Part shown: positions 24,501-37,600 of the stretch, piece after piece
How the letters are laid out: each line of letters opens with the position of its first letter
Numbering within the stretch: the stretch's first letter is position 1
Assembly (NCBI GenBank): GCA_008711295.1
Contig: VUYV01000014.1
Coordinates: 8,511,897-8,575,896 of the forward strand
Reading direction: 5' to 3'
DNA: 64,000 nucleotides
Source of the DNA: Anarhynchus alexandrinus
Lineage: Eukaryota > Chordata > Aves > Charadriiformes > Charadriidae
Program-made: the position numbers and the translations under genes
The notes under the pieces: generated by a model
Database searches by the model: none
Seen by the model: only the letters and a program-made list of their open reading frames with translations
What the model was told of the DNA's origin: nothing

Positions 24501-27500
24501 TACATTAATAACAGCAACAACAAGAAGAGATTCTGACAAAACATTTGATTAACAGAAAGCTGATTTTTTCCCTTGTGTTTCCAAAATGAGTCTGCTCTTG
24601 TCTCTTTTTAGATGTATACTAGCCACAAACCAAGACAGACAACAACATTTTTAATTTGGTTCAAAGCTATTAACTTTTTCCCAGCCCCTGCGGAAGAGCT
24701 ATTTTTCATTTTTGCTTTGGAACTGCTGTAGAAAGAAAAAAATGATCATTTGCACAGCACTATGGATGTGACAGCCTGGGGAAAGGGAAGGAGCAGGAGC
24801 AGGTCCATGGTCCTATGGTCTTCCCACACCCTGCAGATGCACCTGGACAGCATGGGGAAAGAAAAGAGCACGCAATCCACAGCGGAAGGAACATCACTAA
24901 TTACATCTGGCATTTTCAAAACGCCAAAAGGAAATAAGGCAACTAATAAACTTGCCTAATTCCCTCAGGCAAGGCGATAATCCCAGCTAGACCAGACCAG
25001 TGAGACAGTACACCAAGAAAACTGCCACCTCTTCTGGGACTGGCTCTCAGCTGTGATAGCTCAGAGCATCTCCACAGAAGTCAGAGCTGGTTTGCACCCG
25101 TTGAGAATCTGTCCCAATATTATTAACTTCAGTTAAAAATGTTCCATTTTTAACACCATCCATGTATTTTAAAGGAAACGAAAATCTAGCCACGCAGTTT
25201 ATACGCATTAGCCTGGTGACACAAAATCCACTACCGGACATGAGCTGAATTAGGAAACCTGTCATTCACCCTGACTTGTCATTGATCACACCTCCTTTAG
25301 AGACTTAGAGCAGCTGAGAGGAACAGTTTATGCTCAATAGACTTCCAGAAACCTCCAGCAGCGAAAACCAGCACCAGTCCTTTCAGGGCTCTGGCTCCTG
25401 CGGGGAGCGGGAGGAGGCAGAGAACCGGCTGGCACAGGCTGAAGCCTGCTGTCGCTGCAAGGGCTACTTGCTTTCACCTATCTTCTCCTTAGGATTTGTG
25501 AAGATGCACGTTATTTCTGCCTTCGGCATTCATTCAGCATATCTTGCTGGATTGCCTTGCTATGCTCTTCATTTCCTAACGGGTGGTTCGAGCACATCAT
25601 CAGCCCTCAGGGTATTTGAGTCAAAGCAACAGGCAAATTAGAAGCCTAGAGGAATTAGGAGCAAAAAAAGGCACTTGGAAATGAGCACTGAAAGATATGC
25701 AAGCTTGTCTCAGACCCTCACACCTCCTTCTTCTGTTGCAATAGCCAGGGGGAGATTGTTCTAGTCTTTTCTTGCAAAGTTGAGGGATTTAATCTCACCT
25801 GGCTTCTTGCATCAGAAGCATATAAAGCTTGCTCAGGGTCTGTTGTTTTCTGTAGCTTCCATTATACACTCCTGTCATACATCTTTCTTATCTTCTTGCT
25901 CAGTTTTCTCTTTTTTTTTTTACTATTTTTTATTTATTTTTATTTTTTTTCCGTTGAAGATAATCTGTTTGCTGGAGCGAAGTTCAGCCTATGTTGATTA
26001 ATTCAGCGGTTGAGTCTCCTTTTGTTTTTCTTCTGAATTTTAAAGATGTAGACTGGATAGTCTTGAATCAATGATGTTATCAGGATTGTTTTTTATTCTA
26101 ATGCAAGCAGTAGCCCATTGCTGATTTCCAGCACAGAATCACCAGTCATTTCGATACAGTTCAGCTTTAATAGACTGAATCATTGGCTGCTTTTGTCTCT
26201 TACATAAAAGAAGAATCAGCCTCAGTAATCAGAGCTAAGTCTCAACACTAGGAAGAAAAAAAACCCCACACTCTTCTTCTCAGTGCCAAAAAACCCACAT
26301 GCCCACTGCATAAAGAGAGCACTGTTAAAATCGGTTTAGCCAATGCCTAATAACCAAAGACCTGGTTAAATATTTTACCAGATCTTTGATAACGATCATC
26401 AGAAGAAAGGCATACTCCACTTGAATACAATTACCATGGAATTGTCCATAGGCAAATTCAGCTGGCAGTTTCAGTCATTTTGCATTTTCTACCTTTTACC
26501 ATCTAAAAATATTCAGGTACAGGTTTCCCATAAGACAAAAGACATTTCTTCATGTGATCCTACAAACTCCCTTTTCTGATTATTGTGAGATGTTCAAAAA
26601 CTGCAGGTTTGCCTTGCTCCCAAATCTACCCGTTTCCATATTCAGATTAAAAGTCCTACCTATAAATGACAGTTTTGCTTCATTTCAATTCCATTGGCAT
26701 TACCAGATGCGCTTCCACATGACAGCCAGATGTGTCCTCTTGCATGTATCACCCTGCTGCAAAATATGCTGTAGCAGAGAAAGATTCATGACCTCATCTC
26801 TCAGCTACATTTCTAACTATCATCCCAGTAGGTGACACCCCTAAATTCAGTGGCAGGGCACAGGGAAGGACACCAGCCCAGCGCTGGAGAGGAAGCACCA
26901 TCCACTCATTGGGATGGTTGTTTTCTAATGAAGTTTTGTATTCTCTGAAACTTGGGACACTAATTTTGGAAATCATTGCTACACACAGTATTCAGGAAGT
27001 GAGACATTAAATCATCTTATTTCAAAAGTAATGGTTACAGATCTGGGTGTTAGTGAAAGGGACAATGTCATCGGGGCTTCCTACCAGATGTGAAAAGCTC
27101 AGTTGTGCCTGGCAAGGTGAGTTATTGCTATTCACGGATGTGCTAAGTTCTGCTCTTGTCCTGGGGGTCTTTTAAGTCTTTTTAACACATTCAGTTGTCA
27201 TAACAGGAGAATTAGCTGAAATTCAAGCTAAAGGGAAGCAAGCCCAGGCGTGAAAGACTGCAGCAGTCCAGCTGTCCAGCTCGGGACTGTGGCACAACGG
27301 ACAGGCAGTTTCCTCCACCTCCCATCGACTCAGGTCTGCTGCAATTAGCACTTCTGAGAAAATAAGTATTTGCTACTGCAGGAGTTAGCGGTTGCCTACC
27401 TGGAAGACTGGAGGGCTTGAGGACAACAAGATTAAAAGCTCCGCAACACCGAGCAAGAAAAAGGTTTTATGCAAGTAATGGATTTTTTACCCTTTTTCTC

Positions 27501-29087
27501 GGTCTTAGGTTTCTAAACAATTTTGGCTGGAAGAAGTTTGGATCCGCTACACAGATTTCACTACATTTACAAGAGTAATCAGTGACAAACAATTCCTAGG
27601 AAGCTACTATTGTATAACTCCAGTCCTATTTACAGAGAATTGAGGTTGTATTAGCAGCATTGGGACAAAACCAAGCTGGCATGAGAGCTTTGATTCAAGC
27701 ATTCTTCTTCATGGATTTCTAGAGAGAAACAGAATTGCACCACAGGAATGAAATATGACACATTCCTTGCACTCTAAATAGTCAAAACCCTCTGTAGGGC
27801 TGAATTGCCCAAAGAAGCATCAGTATTTCAGCCTTTCAGAATTATGCCAATTATAATCTACCAAGCAGATAAAGCAGATGTGCAATTCTACAACTGTTTC
27901 TGTGCAAGACGCAAGTGTTAGGGAAGAGCAGACAGAAGAGTTTCTTCGGTACCAAATGACCAAAACCATTTTGGCTTCTGCCTGCTGAATATTAGCAACT
28001 GACCCAACAGTACCAGAAAAATACAACCAAATGGGTGGATTTTAAATATGATCAAGTATCAAAGGAAACTGCTGCAGAGAAATGCAGCTGGGGAAAAAAA
28101 AAATCAAAACATTTCTTTAAAGGATGTTGAGCTCATCTCCTGCTCCTCACAATAAAATGAATGAGAGATGCCTTCTCATCCCAGAATAAGAACAAATACT
28201 GTAGCCTGAAAATCTGCCACAAAGGATCCGTTACAGTGCCCTCGCAATGTTTTGTACATATCAGACAGGTTTCCGCCACATTGTTATTTCTATTGCAAAA
28301 GGCTCTAGTCAAAACTGCCTTCACAGTTTCAGGCACTGCAATTGATGTATGACCCGAGCTTAAAGACAAGTAGGGTTTTATTTGAACTGTATGAAATGAC
28401 TGAATATGGAAAAGAAAGGACGAAAGAACAAAGGTGACAGGAATAGAATAACACAGTCTCACAGATGCACAATCTGACCATTTTCAAATTCAGTGTCAGT
28501 TTTATTACAGAATTAACTAGTCAAGTCATTAGTAGGTAAGACAGTACCTCTTCTTTTTGGCTAGATTAATGTTAATGTACAGAAAACAATAAGGACTGAA
28601 ATCTTCTACTTAGCTACATACACACTTTCACATACCTACTTGGGATTTTGATTAATCTCTGAACATGGAGATGTCCACTTAAAGACTAACTGGGCAGCTC
28701 AGGCTTCATCATCATGATCTCTACACCTCTGCTGAAACAGTTCCCAGGGTGACAAACAGCTCAGTTGTTTCAGAGTCATGTGAAATTTTCTTGAGGACAC
28801 TGGCCCAGAAAAGAAGTACACAAACCACTGAATAGCCATCAGGTGAGACTCTGGTCACTGTGGGTTGTCCAGTTAGACTTACAACAGTGGAATACATATT
28901 AAATGTTAGAAAGGACAGGCCACAGAAATTACCAAACTATTTTTGCTGGGTTTTTTTTTTGTATATACTGTCTATTTGTATTTCTGAGTAAATTTTGCTC
29001 TCTGTAACAAATGGCTAGACCTTGAAAATTATGAGATTGCACAGAAATAATCAAGGATATCATCAAGTTTAAATTACATATTTTTTT
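21563..29087. other. Noncoding sequence, no gene seen
   Basis: About 7.5 kb of unique AT-rich sequence. It holds A-rich stretches at 22556-22625 and 22935-22980 and a T-rich low-complexity tract at 25905-25955. No exon, RNA gene or dated transposon is supported. Confidence 0.6.
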
Positions 29088-29547
29088 ATCATAGAATCAT
29101 AGAATGGTTTAGGTTGGAAGAGATCTTGAAGATCATCGAGTTCCAACCCCCCTGCCATGGGCAGGGACACCTCCCACTAGACCAGGTTGCCCAAGGCCAC
29201 GTCCAGCCTGGCCTTGAACACCTCCAGGGATGGGGCCTCAACAACCTCTCGGGGCAATCTGTTCCAGTGCCTTACCACCCTTAAAGCAACCAATTTCTTC
29301 CTAATATTTAATCTAAATCTCCCCTCTTCCAGTTTAAAGCCATTCCCCCTCGTCCTATCACTACATGCCCCAGTAAAAAGTCCTTCCCCAGCTCTCCTGT
29401 AGGCCCCCTTTAGGTACTGGAAGGCTGCAATAAGATCTCCCCGGAGCCTTCTCTTCTCCAGGCTGAACAGCCCCAACTCTTTCAGCCTCTCCTCATAGGA
29501 GAGGTGCTCCAGCCCTCGGATCATCTTCAGGGCCCTCCTCTGGACCC
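29088..29547 (-). mobile_element. CR1 LINE, 3' fragment, minus orientation
   Basis: A 460 bp truncated CR1 with the same orientation, subfamily and, within about 2 bp, the same 5' truncation point as the copy at 5581-6040. The 3' end is at the left (reverse complement of ATTCTATG repeats), followed by the 3' UTR and the ORF2 tail. Flanking sequences of the two copies differ, so they are separate insertions and not a recent segmental duplication. Confidence 0.95.
29177..29547 (-). pseudogene. CR1 ORF2 C-terminal remnant
   Basis: ORF2 tail, open from the truncation ([11 protein letters not shown]) to its stop at 29177-29179, with the [16 protein letters not shown] block. The open frame continues into unrelated flank on the upstream side, but those codons are not part of the element. 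There are no catalytic RT or endonuclease motifs. Confidence 0.9.
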
Positions 29548-32500
29548 AAATATCAATTTCCCTGTACAGGAACAAATTCTGCTCCACCTTGATTTATGTG
29601 GGAGTACAAATTTTCAGAGAGGCATACACAGATGCTGTGATGAGATTATTTAGTAGTTAACTATTAGTACTATAACCTTTGGGCACGTTAAGGCAGTGTT
29701 AAGGGCCTCATTCAGAACTGCATTTCTTTGGAGATCTTGCTCAAAACTTTTACAGTTTTCTTATTTGACTTTGTATAAGCAGAGCGTGACGGTACATATC
29801 TACTAGGAGAACATCCATTCACCCTCACTCCAAGGAGAAACAGAGAAAGGGGATCACATCCAGGACGTTGCTCTGATATCCTTCCAGTTTCTATTTGAAT
29901 GATGAAACCTACCACAACTTTTGCTCCCTTGTTCTCATGGGAGAGCAATTTCAGGACAGACCTACTTGTAGTCTTGTTGTAAACATTTAAATACCATGTT
30001 TTATCCATATAAGACTGTCAAGATTTGAAGATCTGAATATCCTTTATAGAGCAATTGATAAAGTTTTGGCTGAAACAGAGGCAGCAAACTTCAATCTCAG
30101 TACAAACTGGGACATGCTGTTCTGAGCTTCCTTTAGTTATGTTAATCAGCTAAACAACTTGAGAGAAGAGCGTCATGAAGGGTAACCAAGGGGAGAGGTG
30201 ATATGGCTCATTTCCTTATCGGTTGGACAGAAGGTGGAACAGAAAGGGTTTATCGAGAAGGAAGGCTTAGAAAAAAATTATAAGTCGAAGTATGAATGAA
30301 TCTGTTGCTTCTGTATTTCTAATATCCAGCAAAGTTATGCATTTTATCCCAAATCTCCTCCCTCAAAGGTATTTTGTGCATCTCCCTTGAGAACCAGGCT
30401 CAGCAAGTCAGAGATAAAGTAGCTGTTTGCAAGAAATGTTCTTCTCTGAATACTGGCTTTTCTGTCCTTTTCCAATTACCAGCACAGAAGTATTTTGGTG
30501 CAAAGTCACTGTTTGTTTCACTCACATAACTCCAAGAGGGTATTTGGTACGTAAGAGAAAGTGTATCACACTCAGGCTTCCATGTGTAGAGCTCACTGGT
30601 GATTTGGTTGTCATAAACAATTTTTTTTTTTTTTGTGTGGTGGCTTTGGAGATATTTTGGCAGCTTTTGCATTTGTTGTTCTCACACAACCTGATTCTAT
30701 AAAGCTTCTGATAATCAGTTTGGTGAGGTTTGGGAGAGCTGTTTAAAGGATAGAAGGGAGAGGATCAGCATATGTTATTTTTCCAATGCGGTGCAGGAGG
30801 TAATCATGGAGTGATTTTCTATATCCCACATGGGGCAGTAGCATAAAGCTCCTAGACATTTTCTAGTAGTGTGCGTAAGTGTTGTTCAGGTAGTTTATCC
30901 AAAGATGTGCTTATTTCCATAAAAAACTGTCTTCCTGCATGATCGTTGTACTTAGATGGCTGAGCTGGGCTATGTGCATTTAACCCTCAGTGCAGATGCT
31001 GTCATGTCTAACTACATCATGAGCATGGGGATGTGTTTGAATAACAGCTTGTTGTGCAGCGGTAAGAGTGGAGGTTTGTGAGTTTTCTTTGAAGAACACT
31101 TCACAGATTGCTCTTTTTGCTGTTGAACATGATACCTACAGAGTTTCCCTGCTATAGGAAAATTCTTAAGACAATTTGATGTAGGACAAGGTAGTTAATG
31201 AATCTGTGCTAAAAAGATAGAGAAAAGACTTACTGTCTGTCAGACTGGAGAATTACATGTGCTACTCCTTTCAATCACATTAGTAAGCCGGTATATACTT
31301 GTCTGCTATACCTACTGAAAATCCACTCTGGATGTCCAGCTGTGATTTTATGTTGCTTTACGAAACCCTATCAGCTATTAAAGTCCATTTGCTCTGGGGA
31401 TTTCATTATGTGAATATTTCAAAATCCATTTGTCAATGAATAGCAGAATCACCAGTCCTTTCTTGGAGGTCAATTCACACTGAATGTTTGTTACTTTTCT
31501 ACTGACAGCTGAATGACAAACCAGTGCAAGCAGAACTATTTGAAGTAATAGGAAACAAACCTATTTCTATGCTAATATGTTTGAAACACAGTGTTTCTCT
31601 GACAATATCGTAATGTTGGAGTCTATAAAATGTCTATACAATATTTGTTCTGTCGCTGTGTTAATAAACAAAGATCCATTATTCTAATTTTGTCCTTCAT
31701 TCTCTGTAACCTTTGCAGAAAGGAAAAAAAAAAAGCTCATAAATATCAGTGGTAATAAATTAGCACAGAGAACTAGACATATTTACATGGACATAGACTT
31801 CATATCGAAACACTAATTACTGCAGGCAAATTTAGTTTTCCCTTTAATCAGATTTTACAGGTAATTAGCAGTCAACTAAGATTAATTACAATTCATTTTC
31901 TGTTAATGTCATCTTTTGGTCACAGAAAGTTTACACAGTATTATATTTGCCAGATGTAAAAGCTAATTCTTACTTAGACATATCAAGGTTATGCAAACAT
32001 GTTTTTACTTCACCACACACCTCTTACTTGTCTTAGGAAAATGCTTTTGCATGAGATACCTGTTGGGTCTCCAGAGAGGCACACAAGACCTCCAGCAAGC
32101 GATCTAGAACTCCCATTAAGCTGCAAGATGTCCCACCCAACCATTATCCAGCTGTAGTTAAAAGGGTTATCAGACCTGTGAAGTTCAATACATTCAGTGT
32201 GAGACCACACTTTTGTATCCCACCCCATGCTTCTATGGTTAGATTTATGCAGTTCTGCGGCCTCTCACACACTCCTTCCCCAATGCCAGATACAGCTGCT
32301 GGTGACACCTTCAGCTGTTGATGAGTTGTACTGCACTGTGAGGATGGGATCTCCACATGTTCAGAGGAGCTCAGCTAGCTGGTGGGCTCTCCAGCTGAAT
32401 CTTAGTATTACAGTCCTTCCAGTCAAGCAACCCCGTTGCTTGATACACCCAAAGTATCTCACACCACTGAGAAAAAGGACATGTCCCAAGCAAGCCTGGG

Positions 32501-34484
32501 GACATTGCCCGGGAACTGCCTCCAGGGCCAGCTGGGGATCTTACAGAGACATTGGAAAAACGGAGCAAGCCTGGTGATTTATGGCCAATTCTGGCTCTGG
32601 GAAAGAGCATAGAAAGCTCAAAATATAATTGCTTTACAAAAATGCAAAGTAAGACCTTGAGAAGGCTGTAACTGTTGACATGGAACCAGGTTGCACCATG
32701 CCAAGATGCTTTTGCCTTGTTTCCTACTTGGCCAAGTCCATCATTCCGGTTTGCTTTTCTCTTTCCTGTTGCAATCCATGTGCTGTAGCTCCTCAGAAGT
32801 CTCATACAGGAGACTCACTGCTTGAAGGTCTAGTCTTCCCTGGCTGAACCAACCTGATTCACCAAAGCTCACTTTCAAATTAATAGAGCCACCAGTTTCC
32901 ATCCCCTCCCAGGCCACTTTACAGAGATGTATGAAGTCCCCATCTTACTTCATGCCCTACCGCATCAAATAATTGAGCTCACATTACAGATGTTATTCTG
33001 TACAGAACCAAAACACCTCCTGACCTGTCATCATTCAGGAATGTGAAAATGGAGAGTAAAGGAAACGAGTTTTTAGGCCTCATAACGAATAGTCAGCAAT
33101 CAGAGCTGCTACTGAAACCAGAAAGTATAGAAAATCACATCTTCTGAAAACCTGTTCAGAAAATGAGCTGTAAAGGTCAAACACAAAGCTCATGGGAGGC
33201 TCCTGGGCTGCAGCACCTCAGAAGGCATCAGGGCTTAACTCTAAACATCCCACTACCTGGGAGCAGGACATATGAAAACAGTATTTTGGGTATGCCTCAC
33301 CTATTCAGAACTGGGAAAGGGTCTACCAAATAAAAGACAGAAGCTGAAAGACAGAAAGCATCAATAAACACACTGCCTTTGTGCAAATGAAAATGGTGGC
33401 CCTGAGCAAAACTCACTGGTAAGAAATTTCTCTAAATGGGCAGATCCCTCTGTGGAGCATCACTGGCCCACTTTCGCACAGGCTTGATTTCATCCGGATC
33501 CCAACACTTCTTTTTTTTCTGCCTTTAAGCCTTCGTAGACATGGAAACTCTAGGATGTGGGTGACACCAAGACTGTGTGAATCTGGGGACTCGGCGTCAC
33601 AGTCAGATGGAGGAGACAGGGGCAGGCCAATGCCGAACTGATCTCTCCTCCCAGCACGTGCAACTTGTGCTAAATCTGTGCTTGTGTTAAGTGAGAAAAT
33701 ACTCACTGATGGGTTTTAATATTCCTCTCTGAACCAAAAAGGCGTAAATGTCATAGTCTGACCTCAGACAAGAAAAAAACACTCGCCTGAAATCACTGTG
33801 GGAAATTCCACAGACATTTTCCTCTTTTGTTTTCCCATTGCCCTCTTGTCACCTACCTCAGCAAAACAAAGCCAAGACACAACCAGAAGTATATGAATCA
33901 AAAATGAAGAAGTGGACATAAATTTACCCTGACTGTTCAATGTATCTGACTGTGGAGCACACTGAAACTGCTTAGCCCGAATGAGGAAATAAATCTGATC
34001 AAGAGGTGAATAACTGGGAGCATATCATCAAACTCACTTGAGGCAGGAGAGCAGAAACACACGTACGGTGTGCTCTCTGCAAAGCTTCCAGCTGCAGTTA
34101 CAAAAACCACAAAACGCATTTGAGCGTAAGACCAGAGTTTGAGGAATTGTAGGGTCACCCTCACAACAGGGTGGAAAACTCTTTTTTCATCATATCAGTT
34201 CCCCCCTGCTCAAGTGGAAAGTCTCTTGCGAACAGCTGCCCCAGACACAAACAACTCAAACGCCTGCGGACCATCGGAGCAGGGAGGATGCTTATCAAGT
34301 CTTAGACAAGGGCAACGTGGCCTTTGAGTTGACCATGCGACTGCAATAATATAATCCTAGAGTCACGACACAATTGAAAGACAAAACCCATCAGCACCCT
34401 ATTTTTAACTTCTCAGGATGAGTCATTTGGTCGTGAAATAATTAAACAATACCCTGCACTGATAACCTGTTTCATCTAGTAATT
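29548..34484. other. Noncoding sequence, no gene seen
   Basis: Unique sequence, AT-rich, with a T-run at 30620-30634. Long minus-strand open stretches near 32400-32800 lack splice support or family likeness. The TAAT-rich block 31780-31930 is listed separately. Confidence 0.55.
31780..31930. promoter_or_regulatory. TAAT-rich block, possible regulatory element
   Basis: Several TAATTA/TAATTAC-type homeodomain-like cores occur within about 100 bp (near 31814, 31862 and 31883). Such clusters are common in conserved noncoding enhancers but also arise by chance in AT-rich DNA. Cross-species alignment would decide. Confidence 0.15.
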
Positions 34485-34665
34485 TCAAAACACTTCACAA
34501 TACTCGGCAAAGCTTAACCTACATTACCCCTGTGGACTAAAAAGCTACTCTACAGAGTTCTTTTAGAGGAAAAAGGTGAAAGAAGGTCCAGGGTGAATAA
34601 GTGATTTTACCAAGGCGGCTCTAATACTCAGTGATAAAATTGGAAACCAAAATAGGAACACTGAC
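34485..34665 (-). repeat. MIR-like ancient SINE relic
   Basis: The order of blocks matches the reverse complement of MIR: 'cacttcacaatac' (cf. agcgctttac..), 'acctacattacccctgtgg' (cf. the cctcacaacaaccctgtgagg block), 'aggtgaaagaaggtcca', 'aataagtgattttaccaaggc' (cf. gttaagtgacttgcccaagg), then a gctctaatactcag block. Divergence is very high, as expected for an element older than birds. Confidence 0.55.
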
Positions 34666-37600
34666 AGTCTAATTTTCACACATTAATCTTGGAAGAGTAC
34701 TTCTCTCTCTGCAACTGTGTTGTGGAGGTGATCACAATGACTGTAGTAGTCAGATCTCCTAATAGAAACAATTCTATGACAATTAATTAATTTAAAAATT
34801 TAAAAAACTGATTTAAATTTATGAAAATTAAATCTGTCAGGACATAAATTTAATCTTTGCATTTTCCTAATCAGAGCCTGCAAGTTCTTTTGTTTACCGA
34901 CCATACATCTAGAGAACTAAAGGAAGAATATCATCATCGCTGCCTGCCACCAGAGCAGTTGTCCAGGTCCACCCTGGCCTCTGCAATAACCATCTGACTG
35001 TGAGGTCTGCGAGTGTCCCAGCACCATGTTACCACGTGAGGTGGTGGGGTCCCATGAGGCTAGGTCAGACAAGCCCAGCTGGTGTGAGCCCAGGACGAGT
35101 GTCCTGGACACAGCTCTGTGTCCACTAATGTGTAAAATTCCTCATCTCTCATTAAAGTAGATGTACGTAGAAGAATGACTTTTCATTTCCAGCACTGTCT
35201 TATTCCACTCTACTCTTTTATTAAACTGGAGAATGAGAGCTCTAGCAAGACCTTAATACCTGCTTAATATTAGGAAGGTATTTTCCCTGTGCCCTCCATC
35301 ACACACCATGGTGATCCATGCAGTGATATAGGAGTGAACCAGGTGATGCAGAAAAACTAAACCTACCACCCCCACTCAAGAAAGCTGAGCTGTTGAGGCC
35401 AATACAGAAGGACCTGTTGCCCTTATTCCTGCACACTTGAGGACATGGACTCACCTGTCATGATGATTTTAATGGTCCCAGCTATTCAGTCCCTTGAATC
35501 CTACTCTGCGGGGTTCCAGGGACTGCCCTCCTTGCTGCTGAGCCCTAATTGCACTACCACAATGCAGTTTCAAAGGAAACATTTTTAGCTAAAGTTGCTG
35601 CATGTGTGAAACTCAAGTAACGAGTTTGGCCAAATGAAAGTGGCGCTCACATCTATGTGTTTGCACAGCACCTTGAACCAATCCTGCCTGGAGCCTTTGA
35701 GCGCTACCGCAGCGTTAGTATCAATGTTCCCTACAGACAGCAAGTTCATTAAACTCAGTCAGGAAGCGAAGGGAGTTCAGTAGACAATGGAAAGACCAAA
35801 AGACCAATTAAGTGAGACCTTATACATCATTCATGGAGGCTTCCACCAGAATTCAATAAAAAAGTCCTGCTTCAACAAGCTAAGCAAATCATTTATCAAG
35901 AGGAAATAGAGAAATGAGACAACTTTCAGTACTTATGTATGATAAAGTATTTAAAAATATTGTTGCAGTTTATGCAATGCTTCAAATGCTAAGCAAGGAT
36001 ACAGAACCTAATTTACATCAAACAAGTTCTTAATACGTACTATATACACTTTAAAATCAGCAAGAATGTATTTCAAATGAGTTATATCTGTCTTCACAGA
36101 GAAACTTTTAATTCTTTTCCCTTTCAATATTCCTCCATAACTACTGCTCTCTAAAGTCTTTATTCTCTAAAATCTCTGAGGCTGTAGTTTACATTTCTCC
36201 AAACGGCATGTTGGAGTACGTACACTGGTTTTGATATGTTCTAAAGGGTTCTTATCTTCCATCCAATCCAGAGCATCAATGCTCTCCATTACCGCACTAC
36301 ATTTTCTTTCTCTGACTTAATTTGTACCCTTCTGATGCAATAATCGTATCCTTTCCCAGTATCTCCTTATGACAGAAATGCCTTCAGGAGAAGTCAAAAT
36401 AATTTAGTCACTTCTCCCTGACTCTGAGTCACCTGCATCTATTCTGAATCACTATGAAACACTGCATTGAGCTCTATACTTAGAATATTCTGCAAATATA
36501 ATGGGATTTGAAACACATTTCAGCAACCAGCTCATGTCATGTATCAATACGAGCAATGAATCAGGAGTCTGCAAATACAGAACCACCTATAAGTAGAAGC
36601 AAAATCCTGATTCTTCATGTAAACTGGATGAGTAGGAGAGCAAGTTAGCTGTCCTAAGTAACTGTAAGCATCTAATTTTGAACTACATTTTCATAAGATA
36701 TTGAGGGGTCTCATCCTCTGACTTTAGAGGAACAAGCATGTCATGAGGTATGACTCATTGGATAATAGCTTGGCTCATGGATTCCCAAACTATGGTGTCT
36801 GGCAGTGTATCATTACTCAACAGTCTTTAGGCCACTACTGGTCCACCTGTCACCAGAAGGCAGCTCACAAAACAGCCCCCAAAACGGCAACACAGGTTCC
36901 CACATGGGCAAACAAGAACACAAATAAAACAGAGAAAAACACCAACAAATGAAAATTCAAAGTTTAGCCTAAACTTTATTTTCTTATGGAATTTTTCACA
37001 AGAAGGTATAGAATTCTGGTGGGTTTTTTTTATAAGTATGTAACCCTTGAACATGAAAGGGCGAAGATACTGGTCTATGGAAACGCACAGAACATTCGCA
37101 GAAGCAGATGCTCAGATGGTGCTGGTGTACCTTGGTTATCATTCAACAATCTGCATTCAAAAAACCCCAACCTTTACAAGAACACATTGAGAGCTTGACT
37201 CCCTATACTTTTGCAAGCTTCCAACATATTAAGAGACAGCTAGAAATGCCTACAGTGCTTTCTTAAGGCTACTATTCTCTGCAGGTAGCTGCTTTAGCTG
37301 CTGCTTTCATGTAGTATAATCTGTAACGGAGACAGAATATGACCATGGTACAACTTTTCTCTTACGATGTAGTTCACATTATGAAAAGTCTTCATATAAC
37401 CACTCTTGGTTAAACATTTCTAAGTAGTGCCAGTCCAACTTTCTGCAATCATTAATGAAAATATCCGGCTGGAATTTCCTTCTTCAGCAACAATACGCAG
37501 CAGGAAACTATGCAGCATGACTGAAAGTGATTAATAAGATTTCCTTGAAATAGGACACTGACAAAATTCCCCTAGTACTTTCAAACTCCAGTCAAGTAAA

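Noticed and set aside
32371..32805. 144-codon minus-strand open stretch
   Set aside because: No splice signals at its edges, no known motif and ordinary composition. It is treated as chance.
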